Shown here piece after piece: positions 17,321 through 28,000 of a stretch of 64,000 nucleotides of DNA. The translations under genes and the position numbers were made by a program. The stretch is from JAAURS01 sp031362245 (GTDB lineage: Bacteria > Cyanobacteriota > Cyanobacteriia > Thermosynechococcales > Thermosynechococcaceae), in contig JANLSD010000168.1 of the NCBI GenBank assembly GCA_031362245.1, positions 23,932 to 87,931 of the forward strand, written 5' to 3'. The notes below the pieces were generated by a model. The model did no database searches. It worked only from the letters and a program-made list of their open reading frames with translations, and was not told the DNA's origin. Every line of letters begins with the position of its first letter. Positions within the stretch are counted from its first letter, which is position 1.

Positions 17321-19021
17321 ATGAGTTATATCGTTAATGGGTTAGGCGATCGCGGACTCAGTGCCATCGCGATCTCTCTTGGCTCTACAGGATTTACGCT
17401 GGCTCAGTTTAATATCAGCAGGCTTGGGCAATCTCTTGTTCCAGGATTTCTGGGCGTGGGCATTGTTTTTATACTTGGCATTATTCTTGCCTTTATTCTT
17501 GCCTTTATTGCCAAATGGATAATGGCGGGCATTCTCAAGCGCCTCGGCTTAGAACGACGGCTCTCTAGATTAATGAGTGACCCCACGGACGAGGGCATTT
17601 CTACCCTACAGGTTGAGAAATGGATCGCAAATATTGTCTTCTGGCTCGTCATTATTTTTGCGCTAGCGGCTTTATTTCAAACATTCCAGCTCACGGTAGT
17701 GTCTGTGCCGCTCCAAAATTTCCTGACTAAAATCACAGATTTTTTGCCGCCGTTGGCCGGTGCGCTTCTATTGACAGGTATTGCCTGGGCCTTAGCCACC
17801 GTCGTCAAGACGATCGTGGTGCGGGCATTTCGATCTTTTGGGTTAGATGCACGGCTTCAACAACTGGGCGGTTCCTCCGGTACCGAACAACTCGCCCTCG
17901 GTGAGACCCTTGGCAATGTGCTTTATGCCTTGGTGTTTCTGCTACTTCTGTCCACAATTTTAGACACCTTAGGGTTAACCACCTCGGCACAGCCCATCCT
18001 CACGTTGCTGAATCAAGGGTTAGTCGTCCTCCTTAACGTGGTTGGGGCTGGCTTGATTGCGGTGATTGGCTGGTTTATTGCCCAATTTGTAGGTCGTTTG
18101 GTCACAAGCCTCCTGTCTGCCACAGGTGCGGACAACTTGGGCAGAAGCATTGGACTCAGCCCTGCCACGGGTGCTCAAACTCTGTCGCAGATTGCTGGCA
18201 CCGTGACCTACGTTGCTATCCTAATTCCGGTTGCCATCGCCGCCCTCCAAGTCCTCAAGATTGAGGCGATTTCAGGCCCTGCGATCGCCATGCTCAACCA
18301 AATTATGAGCGCGCTGCCAAAGATCTTTACGGCGGGCATCATTTTGGCGATCGCCTTTTTGGCAGGCAAGTTTGTGGCGCAAATTGTCACCAATCTGCTG
18401 AGTGGCATTGGGTTCAATAATATTTTTTCCGTGCTGGGATTCCCCGCTGCCACAACTCAGTCAGCATCGGTGAGATCGCCCTCTGAAATTGTGGGGATGG
18501 TTGTCATTGGTGGCATTGTCCTGTTTGGGGTAGTGACGGCAACGGATGTGCTGGGCTTGCCGGCCCTCACCAATATCGTTCAGAGCTTGATTCAGATTCT
18601 GGGTCAAATTCTGAGCGGACTGGTTGTGCTTGCCGTTGGACTTTATCTGGCAAATCTTGCCTTTAATTTGATTGCTAGCTCGGGCAGTGGACAAGCTCAG
18701 ATTTTGGGGCATACAGCTCGAATTTCGATCATTGCCTTCATTGGCGCGATGGCCCTGCGTCAAATTGGCGTGGCAACAGATATTGTCAACCTCGCTTTTG
18801 GTTTGTTGCTGGGTGCTATTGCGGTGGCCATTGCGATCGCCTTTGGATGGGGCGGCAAGGACATTGCCTCTGAACAAATGCGGGAATGGTTGACTAGCTT
18901 TAAGCAAGCACCTGCGCCGACTCCTGCTGCGTCGGCTCCGGCTACGAGCGAATCCGGCTCTCCTGCGACAAATCCAGGCACAATCGGCTGGCCTCCGGTT
19001 GAAGAGGATCCATTCGCTTAA
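17321..19021 (+). CDS. Multi-pass membrane protein with conserved TM-helix repeats (mechanosensitive-channel related)
   Basis: This 566-residue hydrophobic protein is built from repeated units. Each has a Gly/Ala-rich transmembrane helix followed by an amphipathic stretch of the type FGLDARLQQLGG, SATGADNLGRSIG and SGIGFNNIFSVLG, typical of the conserved TM helix (PF05552-like) repeats of bacterial mechanosensitive-channel relatives such as CmpX. About five repeats are visible before a Pro/Ala/Ser-rich C-terminal tail of 40 residues. There is no MscS beta domain. It is strongly expressed-looking (CAGGAGG box) and ends in a terminator. Role in osmotic or membrane-stress response is family inference. 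Confidence 0.72.
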   Translation: MSYIVNGLGDRGLSAIAISLGSTGFTLAQFNISRLGQSLVPGFLGVGIVFILGIILAFILAFIAKWIMAGILKRLGLERRLSRLMSDPTDEGISTLQVEKWIANIVFWLVIIFALAALFQTFQLTVVSVPLQNFLTKITDFLPPLAGALLLTGIAWALATVVKTIVVRAFRSFGLDARLQQLGGSSGTEQLALGETLGNVLYALVFLLLLSTILDTLGLTTSAQPILTLLNQGLVVLLNVVGAGLIAVIGWFIAQFVGRLVTSLLSATGADNLGRSIGLSPATGAQTLSQIAGTVTYVAILIPVAIAALQVLKIEAISGPAIAMLNQIMSALPKIFTAGIILAIAFLAGKFVAQIVTNLLSGIGFNNIFSVLGFPAATTQSASVRSPSEIVGMVVIGGIVLFGVVTATDVLGLPALTNIVQSLIQILGQILSGLVVLAVGLYLANLAFNLIASSGSGQAQILGHTARISIIAFIGAMALRQIGVATDIVNLAFGLLLGAIAVAIAIAFGWGGKDIASEQMREWLTSFKQAPAPTPAASAPATSESGSPATNPGTIGWPPVEEDPFA

Positions 19022-19041
19022 GCTTCGTTCTAACAAAACTG

Positions 19042-19080
19042 AAAAAGGGACTTCCTGAACGAATGGGAAGACCCTTTTTT
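19042..19080 (+). terminator. Intrinsic terminator after the TM-helix-repeat gene
   Basis: The hairpin AAAAAGGGACTTCC with GGAAGACCCTTTTTT (one mismatch, loop about 9-11 nt) ends in a T-run 20 bp after the stop codon. It also sits at the 3' side of the convergent transglutaminase gene, so it may serve both directions. Confidence 0.8.
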
Positions 19081-19093
19081 AGGGATTTTGATG

Positions 19094-20764
19094 CTAATGT
19101 AGGCGATCGCCAGGAACCAGTTCTTCCAATACCCTAAAGCGAATGTGATTGATCGCTAAATCACCCAGAGAGATATGCTCCGGTTTATCATCGGCCTTCA
19201 TTTTTGTAAACGAGATCCCCTTGCCAATTTCAGTGTGGTACCAAGATAAACCCATGAAAAATCGCTCAGGATAAGGCCCGCGCTCAATCGTGTCATCCAC
19301 ATTTGATTCCATCGGTAGCCAGCCCACCCCAGGGACATAAAACTCTAGCCAAACATGGTTGTAATCCGGCTCTAGGGGCAAATGCCGTAGTTCAGGATGC
19401 TTGGGGCACTTGTAGCGCCCAATAGTGCGACAGGCAATCCCGTTTAGACGCGCTAAAGCCAGCAAAAGCCCCACGTATTCACCGCAGGAGCCAACCCCAC
19501 GGGCAAGAGCCACATCGGGGGTATCAATGCGGGGTTGAATGCCGTAGGAAAGGCGATCATAGACATAATTACGGATCTTGAGCATCTTCCGCAGCACGTT
19601 CGTTTCTGTGCCCGCCGCCTCTTTTGCTGCCTCACGGACGATGGGAGTATCCATCGCAAGGTCATCATCATCAATCAAATAGCGCTGCTGTAGTTCGAGG
19701 GGGAGCATCAGACTGCTATCAATATCCTCAGGAGAGAGACAATACTTGAGGCTGTACATCTCAATAATGGCCCTCCAGCCTATTAGCCCCGCTTGATGAG
19801 GCTGCACCTGATCGAAATTAAAGACCGCGACCTTCTGCCCCTCTTGTTCTTCAATCGTGTATTCATGCCCGATGGGTTCAACGTGACGAACCCTCTGCCG
19901 CAATGTATCTGAGGGCAAGGCAATGCGCCACTGAACATTGTTGAGGGTGACAGCTTCGAGGGGGAAGAATTCTTCGATATAGGACAGCTCCACCAGATAT
20001 CCGTTAGAAAGCGTGTAGTGCTCCGTCGGGTTGTGGTGAAAGTGGAACGGATGGATGAAGGTGCGATCGCGGAACGTCAGCTCATAGGGAAATTCTGAAT
20101 TGGGATCATCCCGAATGTTGGGTTCTTCATCGGCATAGGAGATATAGCAAATGGGTTTTTCTCCTGATGTTGGCGCATAAAACGCAATACCCGTTGGGTC
20201 ACTAAAGGGGGTAAGCGCACTGAACTGAACTGCGCCTGTGGTGCGATCTAGACAGTAGACCGTTTGTTCGGTGCGATCGCAGACCCACAGCGCATCCTCA
20301 AACACCGTCATCGTTTCTGTTCCCATACCGGGCTGTGGGAAGCGTCCTACTCGTTCTCCAGTGCTTTGCTTATAAACATGTATATAGCCTAACTTCTGAC
20401 AGCTCACGTATACCATTGATTCCCAAACCGCCACCCCAGTTACTGAATAGGGCAGTCTGGTAAAGAGAGTTGGCGTTAGGGTGGTGCGATCGCAGCAAAA
20501 CACCTCCTGACCCTTTGCAAACCAGAATTTATCCTGATCAAGCGCTAATCCGGTCGCGTCCACCCAGTCAGAAATATGATGCGGGTTGAGAATCGTCGTA
20601 TTGTTGGTGCGAGGATCCACATCAATGAGATACCCACGCAGAGTATCTATAGCAAATAAGCGATCGCCTTCAGAGGCCAGTCCTGACAGGGCATAAACGC
20701 CAATGGGTCGAATGGTAGCAGGTTGCAAGAATGACTCAGGAAATGGGCTTTCAGTCTTTGACAT
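19094..20764 (-). CDS. Beta-propeller/transglutaminase-like fusion protein
   Basis: The first 200 or so residues of this 556-residue protein look like repeated beta-propeller blades (LRGYLIDVDPRT, VFCCDRTTLT, VYCLDRTTGA, each a strand pair with an Asp turn). The C-terminal part is a transglutaminase-like cysteine protease fold: catalytic Cys427 in GVGSCGEYVG, His470 in YNHVWLEFY and an acidic stretch ESNVDD where the third residue is expected (Glu486 seems to occupy the usual Asp position). The middle third resembles the Ig-like linker of such proteins. No signal peptide is visible, so it is probably cytoplasmic. The substrate is unknown. Converges on the upstream channel-like gene. Confidence 0.78.
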   Translation of the reverse strand: MSKTESPFPESFLQPATIRPIGVYALSGLASEGDRLFAIDTLRGYLIDVDPRTNNTTILNPHHISDWVDATGLALDQDKFWFAKGQEVFCCDRTTLTPTLFTRLPYSVTGVAVWESMVYVSCQKLGYIHVYKQSTGERVGRFPQPGMGTETMTVFEDALWVCDRTEQTVYCLDRTTGAVQFSALTPFSDPTGIAFYAPTSGEKPICYISYADEEPNIRDDPNSEFPYELTFRDRTFIHPFHFHHNPTEHYTLSNGYLVELSYIEEFFPLEAVTLNNVQWRIALPSDTLRQRVRHVEPIGHEYTIEEQEGQKVAVFNFDQVQPHQAGLIGWRAIIEMYSLKYCLSPEDIDSSLMLPLELQQRYLIDDDDLAMDTPIVREAAKEAAGTETNVLRKMLKIRNYVYDRLSYGIQPRIDTPDVALARGVGSCGEYVGLLLALARLNGIACRTIGRYKCPKHPELRHLPLEPDYNHVWLEFYVPGVGWLPMESNVDDTIERGPYPERFFMGLSWYHTEIGKGISFTKMKADDKPEHISLGDLAINHIRFRVLEELVPGDRLH

Positions 20765-21081
20765 AAATCCAATGGCTTACCAAACTTTATTGCCCTTGAA
20801 ATAAACCTAGGCTTACTTCAATACTCTGAATCAAACGACCGTACCATAAAGTCCACCCAAAGTGATTGACCCTCGACACAGCGCGTCAAAACAGGAAGCC
20901 AATGTCATCAGTCCACCATTTTGTAGTTGACGATGCAGTATTTCTAACTCGTCTATGCTTACTATGAAAGCCGAGAAATTATTGACAAGATGAATGAAAA
21001 CTTAAGAGCTTCTTCAAGCGGTGTCTATTTAAGTAGATCTATCAAAGCAAACCGTCACCCCATCGAAGGATGTAGCGTTGA
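20765..21081. other. Intergenic region, nothing specific seen
   Basis: This 317-bp region between the divergent transglutaminase-like and DUF2283 genes must contain both promoters. I see no palindrome, RNA gene or repeat that stands out. Confidence 0.4.
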
Positions 21082-21309
21082 ATGAAAGTTGTCTATGACC
21101 CAGAGAAGGACATTTTACAAGTCACTTTCATTGAAACGATCATTGAAGAGACCGCTCAAATTGCACCAGGATTGGTGCTCGACTATGACGAAGATGGCAA
21201 TGTGATTGGTTTAGAACTGCGAAAAGCATCCACAAAAATGGATAACCCCTACACCATTTCTTATGTGGTGGGTGAGGCAAATATGGACAAGCCCCAGCTT
21301 AGCGTTTAG
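21082..21309 (+). CDS. DUF2283 family small protein
   Basis: This 75-residue protein opens with MKVVYDPEKDILQVTF and continues with GLVLDYDEDGNVIGLELRKAS, the typical strand-turn pattern of the DUF2283 family (short beta-rich proteins of unknown function, common in cyanobacteria and archaea). Such genes often sit beside toxin-antitoxin-type partners (DUF4258-like). No such partner is seen here, as the next gene is a DUF4327 protein on the other strand. The call rests on the family pattern. Confidence 0.8.
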   Translation: MKVVYDPEKDILQVTFIETIIEETAQIAPGLVLDYDEDGNVIGLELRKASTKMDNPYTISYVVGEANMDKPQLSV

Positions 21310-21331
21310 CGCTAGGGGTAACTAAACTCTC

Positions 21332-21553
21332 TCAATCATTGATCCAGGATTCTTTCCCAGCCAATTCAATGACACGATCTCTCAGCAAAAAGTTGTTTAC
21401 AGCCAATTGCTGCTCAACATCCTGCCATTGGCGATCGCCAAAATGTCTGCTCAGTTCATAAATGCGCTGCTGGCGGCCCACCAAGCCGCGTGCCACCAAA
21501 GCCCTTACTTCATCCTGAATTTCGGCAATGGAATAGAGCGTAATCGTAGGCAT
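21332..21553 (-). CDS. DUF4327 family small cyanobacterial protein
   Basis: This 73-residue protein reads YSIAEIQDEVRALVARGLVGRQQRIYELSRHFG, then LLRDRVIELAGKESWIND. This is the helical pattern I recall for the DUF4327 family, which is confined to cyanobacteria and has no known role. It converges on the DUF2283 gene with only 22 bp between the stops. Confidence 0.72.
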   Translation of the reverse strand: MPTITLYSIAEIQDEVRALVARGLVGRQQRIYELSRHFGDRQWQDVEQQLAVNNFLLRDRVIELAGKESWIND

Positions 21554-21761
21554 CTTAATTTCCCCGCTAAATAAGTGAAAGATATAAAAGAGATAAGTTA
21601 TTCATATACTCTGCCAAAACCTATGAACAGATTTCTTCGACATGCAGAGGTATCAACCCTAAAAAACACCAAGATTTTACGATGACTCAACCCATCCTTC
21701 ACTCGGTTGAACGCGGGTGGAGAATGCACTTGAACCAGGCTTAATAGATTAATACGCAACT

Positions 21762-21775
21762 GTATTGTACGTTAC
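21762..21775 (+). promoter_or_regulatory. Candidate NtcA box upstream of agrE
   Basis: An exact GTA-N8-TAC site (GTATTGTACGTTAC) lies 197 bp before the agrE start in a 419-bp intergenic region (21554-21972) that is otherwise featureless. NtcA, the nitrogen-control activator of cyanobacteria, binds this pattern, usually about 22 bp upstream of a TAN3T -10 box. Here only a weak TAAAAGT lies at that distance. The bare pattern occurs by chance about once per 4 kb, so this is a candidate only; the neighbouring gene (arginine catabolism) makes it plausible. Confidence 0.45.
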
Positions 21776-21972
21776 TAATTCATAGCGAACAAGCTAAAAG
21801 TCAGGAATCCATAATGTTTTAAGATGGTTTTTTGACGAGGTCTTGTTGAGCAATATTTGAATCTCAAAGAGCATGGATCGCTACGGCAAAGGATGCCAAA
21901 GGGTGTAAAGCTATTATTGGCTTCCTCGTGAACCAGTCCTGACCAAGATCCCAAACATTATTTAAGTGAACC

Positions 21973-24072
21973 ATGACTGATTCAGTGCAAATCTTGATGT
22001 GCGCGCCCCATCATTACGACGTTGATTACGTCATTAATCCGTGGATGGAAGGCAATATCCATCGCTCCTCACGAGATACAGCTCAAGCGCAGTGGGATCA
22101 GCTTTATCAGGTTTTAAAGACCTATGCCGCAGTGGATCTGGTAGAACCGCAAAAGGGATGGCCCGATATGGTATTCACTGCTAATGCCGGATTGGTGCTG
22201 GGCGATACGGTGGTGCTCAGTCGCTTTTTCCATCCTGAGCGCCAGGGGGAAGAGCCTTATTTTCAGCAGTGGTTTGAAAACCAAGGTTACACGGTACATA
22301 CCTTGCCGAAGAGTTTGCCCTTTGAGGGGGCAGGGGATGCACTGTTGGATCGGTCTGGACGGTGGTTATGGGCAGGCTATGGATTTCGTTCGGAGCTAGA
22401 TTCCCATCCCTTTTTGGCGAAGTGGCTGGATGTAGAGGTGCTGTCTCTACGATTGGTAGACCGACGGTTTTATCATTTGGATACCTGCTTCTGTCCCCTG
22501 ACAGATGGATATCTGCTGTACTACCCAGCAGCTTTTGATACTTACTCCAATCGCATGATTGAGCTACGTGTTCCTGCTGAAAAACGGATTGCCATTGACG
22601 AATTGGATGCGGTCAATTTTGCCTGTAATTCTGTCAATGTTGGGTCTGTGGTGGTGATGAACAAGGCCAGCGATGGCTTGAAACAAATTTTGGGCGATCG
22701 CGGTTTTACAGTCGTCGAAACACCTCTAACTGAGTTTTTGAAAGCGGGCGGAGCCGCCAAATGCCTCACTCTGCGAGTAACAGAACCGCGTCCAGAGTCT
22801 CCTCCCTCTTCTTCGGTGCAAAGTCGGGTCATTCATCTCGAAGGCCATTTGCTCGATTCCGGTCTGGTGAATCAGGTGTTGGATACCATTGTGGTGGGAG
22901 GCGGCAGTTTCCAAGTCCTCAACTTTAAGCTGGGCGAACAGCGTCAAGATGCTTCGACGGCAGAGGTCAAGGTTTCAGCGCCCGACTCAATGTTGATGGC
23001 AGACATCATGGGGCAGTTGATTGACCTGGGCGCTGTGGCTACGGAAGAAGCCGCAGCAACCCCTCTAGAAGCAGTAATCCAGTCCGGCGTGGCTCCTGAT
23101 GATTTTTATGTGAGCACGATTTACCCGACTGAAGTTTTACTGGAGGGACAGTGGGTTAAGGTGCAAGGTCAGCGGATGGATGGGGCGATCGCCGTGACCC
23201 ATACCCCCGAAGGTTCTATCGCCTGCTGCAAACTCCTGCGCGATTTACAGGTGGGTGAATTTGTCGTAATTGGCAGTGAGGGTATTCGCACCAAGCGCAC
23301 CACTACTACTCTCAAAAAAAGCTCAGCAGAAGAATTTAGCTTTATGGGAGCGGGGGTTTCCAGTGAGCGTCGGGTGGAGTTAGTGGTTGAACAAATTGCC
23401 TGGGACTTGCGCCGGATCCGAGATCAGGGTGGCAAAGCAGTCGTTACAGCAGGGCCTGTGGTAATCCATACGGGCGGTAGCGAACACCTGAACAAGCTGA
23501 TTCGAGAGGGCTATGTCCATGCGCTGCTGGGGGGGAATGCGATCGCCGTCCACGACATTGAGCAGTCCCTGATGGGCACGTCTTTGGGCGTGGATATGAA
23601 ACGGGGTGTCTCTGTGCATGGAGGGCACCGCCATCACCTCAAAGCCATTAACCTCATTCGCCGTTGCGGCAGCATTGCTAATGCAGTCGAACAGGGTGTC
23701 TTACGCAGCGGCGTCATGTACGAATGCGTCAAACACAATGTCCCGTTCTCTCTGGCAGGTTCGATTCGGGATGATGGCCCTCTGCCAGATACCAAAATGG
23801 ATCTGATTGAAGCCCAAGCGGATTATGCCCGTCTCATTGAAGGGGCTGACCTGATTTTGATGCTGTCCAGTATGCTCCACTCAATCGGGGTGGGGAATAT
23901 GACACCAGCGGGGGTGAAGATGGTCTGTGTGGATATTAATCCGGCGGTGGTGACAAAACTGAGCGATCGCGGCTCGATCGAATCCATTGGGGTGGTGACG
24001 GATGTGGGACTGTTTTTGAGCCTTTTGGTTCAGCAATTGAGTAAGCTGACTGGACAATATTCTCAAAATTGA
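21973..24072 (+). CDS. agrE: Bifunctional arginine dihydrolase / ornithine cyclodeaminase (AgrE/ArgZ type)
   Basis: This 699-residue protein matches the two-domain cyanobacterial enzyme called AgrE in Anabaena and ArgZ in Synechocystis. The N-terminal pentein domain removes the guanidine of arginine, giving ornithine, CO2 and ammonia. All residues described for ArgZ are at the same numbers: Asn22, Asn71 (VFTANAGL), His168 (FYHLDTC) and nucleophile Cys264 (GGAAKCLTL). The C-terminal part (from about residue 285) is the LOR/SDH-type ornithine cyclodeaminase domain (TIGR00300-like), including a dinucleotide-binding region (AVVTAGPVVIHTGGSEHL), which in AgrE turns ornithine into proline. It faces putA and the cyanophycin genes nearby, so it likely channels arginine from cyanophycin to proline and then to glutamate. 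Assignment of the first activity is firm; the second is by family. Confidence 0.92.
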   Translation: MTDSVQILMCAPHHYDVDYVINPWMEGNIHRSSRDTAQAQWDQLYQVLKTYAAVDLVEPQKGWPDMVFTANAGLVLGDTVVLSRFFHPERQGEEPYFQQWFENQGYTVHTLPKSLPFEGAGDALLDRSGRWLWAGYGFRSELDSHPFLAKWLDVEVLSLRLVDRRFYHLDTCFCPLTDGYLLYYPAAFDTYSNRMIELRVPAEKRIAIDELDAVNFACNSVNVGSVVVMNKASDGLKQILGDRGFTVVETPLTEFLKAGGAAKCLTLRVTEPRPESPPSSSVQSRVIHLEGHLLDSGLVNQVLDTIVVGGGSFQVLNFKLGEQRQDASTAEVKVSAPDSMLMADIMGQLIDLGAVATEEAAATPLEAVIQSGVAPDDFYVSTIYPTEVLLEGQWVKVQGQRMDGAIAVTHTPEGSIACCKLLRDLQVGEFVVIGSEGIRTKRTTTTLKKSSAEEFSFMGAGVSSERRVELVVEQIAWDLRRIRDQGGKAVVTAGPVVIHTGGSEHLNKLIREGYVHALLGGNAIAVHDIEQSLMGTSLGVDMKRGVSVHGGHRHHLKAINLIRRCGSIANAVEQGVLRSGVMYECVKHNVPFSLAGSIRDDGPLPDTKMDLIEAQADYARLIEGADLILMLSSMLHSIGVGNMTPAGVKMVCVDINPAVVTKLSDRGSIESIGVVTDVGLFLSLLVQQLSKLTGQYSQN

Positions 24073-24261
24073 CCCATTAGTGTTCTCTATTTTGGATATT
24101 CGTTGAAGCGGTTGTCTTACCCTTTCCAGTTAATGCTTCCGATTAGGGGCGGAAGTTAATCTAAAGCTGAACATTAACGGCTTTCATCCGTTCGCTGAAT
24201 TTGAATGGTTAGCCTGCATTTAATACAAGAATCCAAATTATCAACACATGACTTATTTTGC

Positions 24262-24867
24262 CTAGATTCTAAGGATTTTGAGAGATCTTTTTACTCTTTC
24301 TATAGGTTCTCTATTAAAATTAGAATTTGATGTTTGTAAAATCTGCAAGGATTCTTTTAACTCCGATCTAGCTATATTTAGATCGAATTGAGGCAGATTG
24401 CCAGTCGCAAACTTATTTTGGATCTTAGCTGCAACCATTCCCAGCGCAGTAGCAGCACAATCTCGTATATCTCGATCAGAATCTTTAAGTGCTAACCGTA
24501 AACTAGGCAAAACTTTAGTAATAGGCAAACCAATTTTTCCTAAAGCAATACATGCATGGACACGCTCCCACTTTCCTTTGTCTTTCTTAAGAATGCTGCT
24601 CAAATAAGGTGTTGCTTCAGTGGCTACTTCTCCTAGTTCGCCTAAATCCCAAGCCGCAAAGCGATGTATCTGATTGTTGGGACTTTTTAGCCCCCTTATC
24701 AAACACGGAATCATAGATTTCGTGAGTGGATACCCACAGGGGCTTAAGGCTCCAAGAGACAAGACTGGACGGGATTCAGCAACTGCAAGCTCTACTCGAT
24801 CAATACTAATCAATCCTAACGAGGCAATTGCTAATGTCAATACAGCACTTTTGATACTACAAAGCAT
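24262..24867 (-). CDS. Exported HEAT-repeat protein
   Basis: This 201-residue protein begins with a hydrophobic signal-peptide-like stretch (SAVLTLAIASLGLISI) ending near AVAES. It continues with HEAT/PBS-lyase-type helical repeats (RFAAWDLGELGEVATEATPYL, RVHACIALGKIG, IRDCAATALGMVAAKI). HEAT repeats mediate protein contacts; no enzymatic motif is seen, so a scaffold role outside the cytoplasm is the most that can be said. It stands between agrE and putA but is AT-richer than both, and nothing ties it to arginine metabolism. It converges on agrE with 189 bp between the stops. Confidence 0.72.
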   Translation of the reverse strand: MLCSIKSAVLTLAIASLGLISIDRVELAVAESRPVLSLGALSPCGYPLTKSMIPCLIRGLKSPNNQIHRFAAWDLGELGEVATEATPYLSSILKKDKGKWERVHACIALGKIGLPITKVLPSLRLALKDSDRDIRDCAATALGMVAAKIQNKFATGNLPQFDLNIARSELKESLQILQTSNSNFNREPIERVKRSLKILRI

Positions 24868-25014
24868 TTTTATGAACGACCTTAGACAAATAATTTAATG
24901 ATAATCTCAAAAGAATTTCACTTACATTATATTTAGTATCCTAGGTTGGGTTGAGGAACGAAGCCCATACCCCCAAACGACTGAAATGAATGTAGCTTCT
25001 TAACGTGCGGCCTT

Positions 25015-28000
25015 TTAATCCATGCCTTCAATGGGTGCAAACCCTTGGCGCTGAATGTTCTCCGTCACCGTGCGCGGATCTAAAAATTGCAGTAAATAAT
25101 CTGGCCCACCCGCTTTAGAACCCACCCCCGATAATTTATAGCCGCCAAACGGTTGCCTTGCGACGATCGCCCCCGTAATACTGCGATTGATATATAGATT
25201 CCCCACTTCAAACTCGGCTTTTGCCTGCTCGATGTGTGACGGAGTACGCGAATAGAGACCACCTGTAAGAGCGTAGTTGGTATTGTTTGCGATCGCCAAC
25301 GCCTCCTCAAAATTCCCAGCCTTCATCACCGCCAACACAGGGCCAAAGATCTCCTCCTGGGCTAGGGTGGACTGCGGATCGACATCCGTAAAAATGACTG
25401 GCCCTACAAAATAACCGGATTCGGGGGAAGGTAGCTCTAGGGCAAGGGTTGCTTCCGTTTTGGCCTTGGCGATCGCCTCACGGATCCGCTGCTGGGCTGC
25501 CCCATCAATCACAGGGCCAACCTTGGTACTCGGATCAGCGGCATCCCCCACATTCAAAGAGTGGGTTGCCTCTACCAGTCGCGCCACAAACGCATCGTAA
25601 ATGGGCGCAAGCACCACCACACGGGAACAGGCAGAACACTTTTGACCGCTATAGCCAAAAGCCGAATACACAACGCCCTGTACGGCCTGATCCAGATCGG
25701 CACTTTCATCCACAATAATGGCGTTTTTACCCCCCATCTCTGCCACCACGCGCTTTAGGTGCTTTTGTCCGGGTTGCAGAATGGCAGCGTTTGCATAGAT
25801 TTGACAGCCGACCTCTTGGGAACCCGTAAACACAATCATCTGTACGTCTGGATGTTTGACCAGGTGGGTGCCCACCGTAGATCCCCCGCAGGGAATGTAC
25901 TGAAATACTCCTTTAGGGATACCTGCATCGACCAAAATTTCGCATAGCTTTGCCGCAATCACGGCGGTGGTGGCGGCGGGTTTGAGCAGCGCACAGTTCC
26001 CCGTGACTAGGGCAGCAACGGTCATGCCCATCGGGATCGCCAGCGGAAAATTCCAGGGGGAAATCACCAACACAATGCCCTTGGGACGATAGAAATAGCG
26101 ATCGCTCTCCCCCGCCACGTCATAGACAATTTCTGCGTCTAGGCGCTCCATTTCTGTGGCGTAGTATCGACAGAAATCTGCCGCTTCTGAGACTTCTACA
26201 TCTGCCTGTTGGAGGGGTTTCCCTGCTTCAAACACCATCCAGGCGTTCAGTTCATGACGACGCGCTTCGAGTAGATCTGCTGCCCGTCGTAAAATAGCAG
26301 CACGTTCTACCACAGGGGTTCGCTTCCAAGTGTGGAAGGCGGCTTTGGCTGCGGCGATCGCCTGGTCGGCCTGTCCCATATCCATCTGTCCGACAATACC
26401 TACCACCTCTGCCGGATGAGAGGGATTCACAGACTGAATGGTTTTTAAGGTTTGGACCCGCTCGCCGTTCACTAGCGGTAAATAGGATTGCCCTAGCTGC
26501 TGCCCTACCGAGGCTAACGCTGCTGCTGCATCGGAGCGTGATTGGGCGGTCACAAAATCCGTATCCGCCGATGGATTGATTCGAGTGACGGTCATTGTGG
26601 GGGAGGCAATGGGCATGGGTTGGACGCGGTTGCCGTCTTCGTCCCCTTCCCCCCAAACGGGAACTGCCAATAACCCCTCCATGGGATGATCCGCCACGCT
26701 TTGCTTCAGAAAAGAGCTGTTGGCGGTATTTTCGAGCAGTCGCCGAATCAGGTAAGACATCCCTGGAATCAAAGGCCCGTAGGGACAGTAAACCCGCACT
26801 CGATGCCCCCATTTGGCGAGGGCTGTGGCGAGGTTATCTGCCATGCCGTAAAGGACTTGGAATTCGATGTGGCGTTTGGGGATGTTTAAGGCTGTGGCGA
26901 TCGCAATGGCATGGGCCTGAGACCGGACGTTGTGGCTCCCAATGGCGGCATGAAGCACCTCATGGTTTTCTAAGAGCCGCTGGGTCATGCGCTCAAAATT
27001 AGCGTCGGTTGAGGATTTGTGATTATAAACGGGGGTAGGCCAATGGTTCTGGCGCGCAATGATGGTTTCTTGATCCCAGTAGGCTCCTTTGATGAGTCTT
27101 ACCGTAATGGGTTTGCCCCGCTGTTTCGCCCATAGGATGAGATCCTGTAAATCTTGGTGACTATCGCGCAGATAGGCTTGTAGGGTGATGCCAATATCGG
27201 TGCGATCGCAAAACTCGTCTTCCATGAGCAACAGCTTCAGCGTTTCTAACGTGGCGTTTTTGTAGCGATACTGCTCCATGTCAAAATGCACTGCCGCGCC
27301 TACTTCCTGCGCTTTTCGCAGGAGAAGACGAATGCGATCGCCGACCTTTGCTTGCGAACCCTTTACGTCTAACGGATCGAACTGAGAATAAAACGCCGTG
27401 AGCTTTACTGAAACCTGCACTTTGGCTACATCTACCCCGTCGGCGCTATCCACTTGGGGTACGGTTGACCATTGCTGGGATGCTTCCGTCAGTTGCACCA
27501 TGAGCGCTAAATACTGATCGAGATACGCTTGAGCTTCTGGTTCTGTCACCACGGCTTCTCCTAAGAGATCCATGGTGAAGCTCATGGACTGCTTGCGAAG
27601 CTGCTCAATGCTCTTAAGCGCCTGTTTTAGGGTTTCGCCAGAGATGTATTTGCGCGCTAGGGTTTCTACGGCAGTAGATAGGGTAGTTGCCGCGACCTGC
27701 CCTGGCATTGAGTCGGCGGCGGTAAAGTTAAGCAGCCCTTTGAGTGCTTGGGGTAACTCCACCGCCCCATCGCTCAAATATTCTTGGAGGTGACGGGCAA
27801 TTTCGGCCTTGGTGGTCAGGGAGGGTAAACAGTCAATCAGGCGAAAAAGCTGCACCCGCAAACTGGGGTTGTCCATCGTCCAACTGAGCAGTTTGTCATC
27901 CCAACGGAACTGATCTCGCACTTTGGCAAAGAGCGATCGCTTTTCAGTGGTTTCCGCCAGCAATTGGAGGGCGATCGTTTGGGTCTGTTCTTCGTAAGCA

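Noticed and set aside
24136..24155. CTTCCG-N8-CGGAAG hairpin after agrE
   Set aside because: Short stem and no T-run; could be a terminator but the evidence is too weak.
26252..26812. 186-codon frame inside putA
   Set aside because: Shadow of the aldehyde dehydrogenase frame, no recognisable domain.
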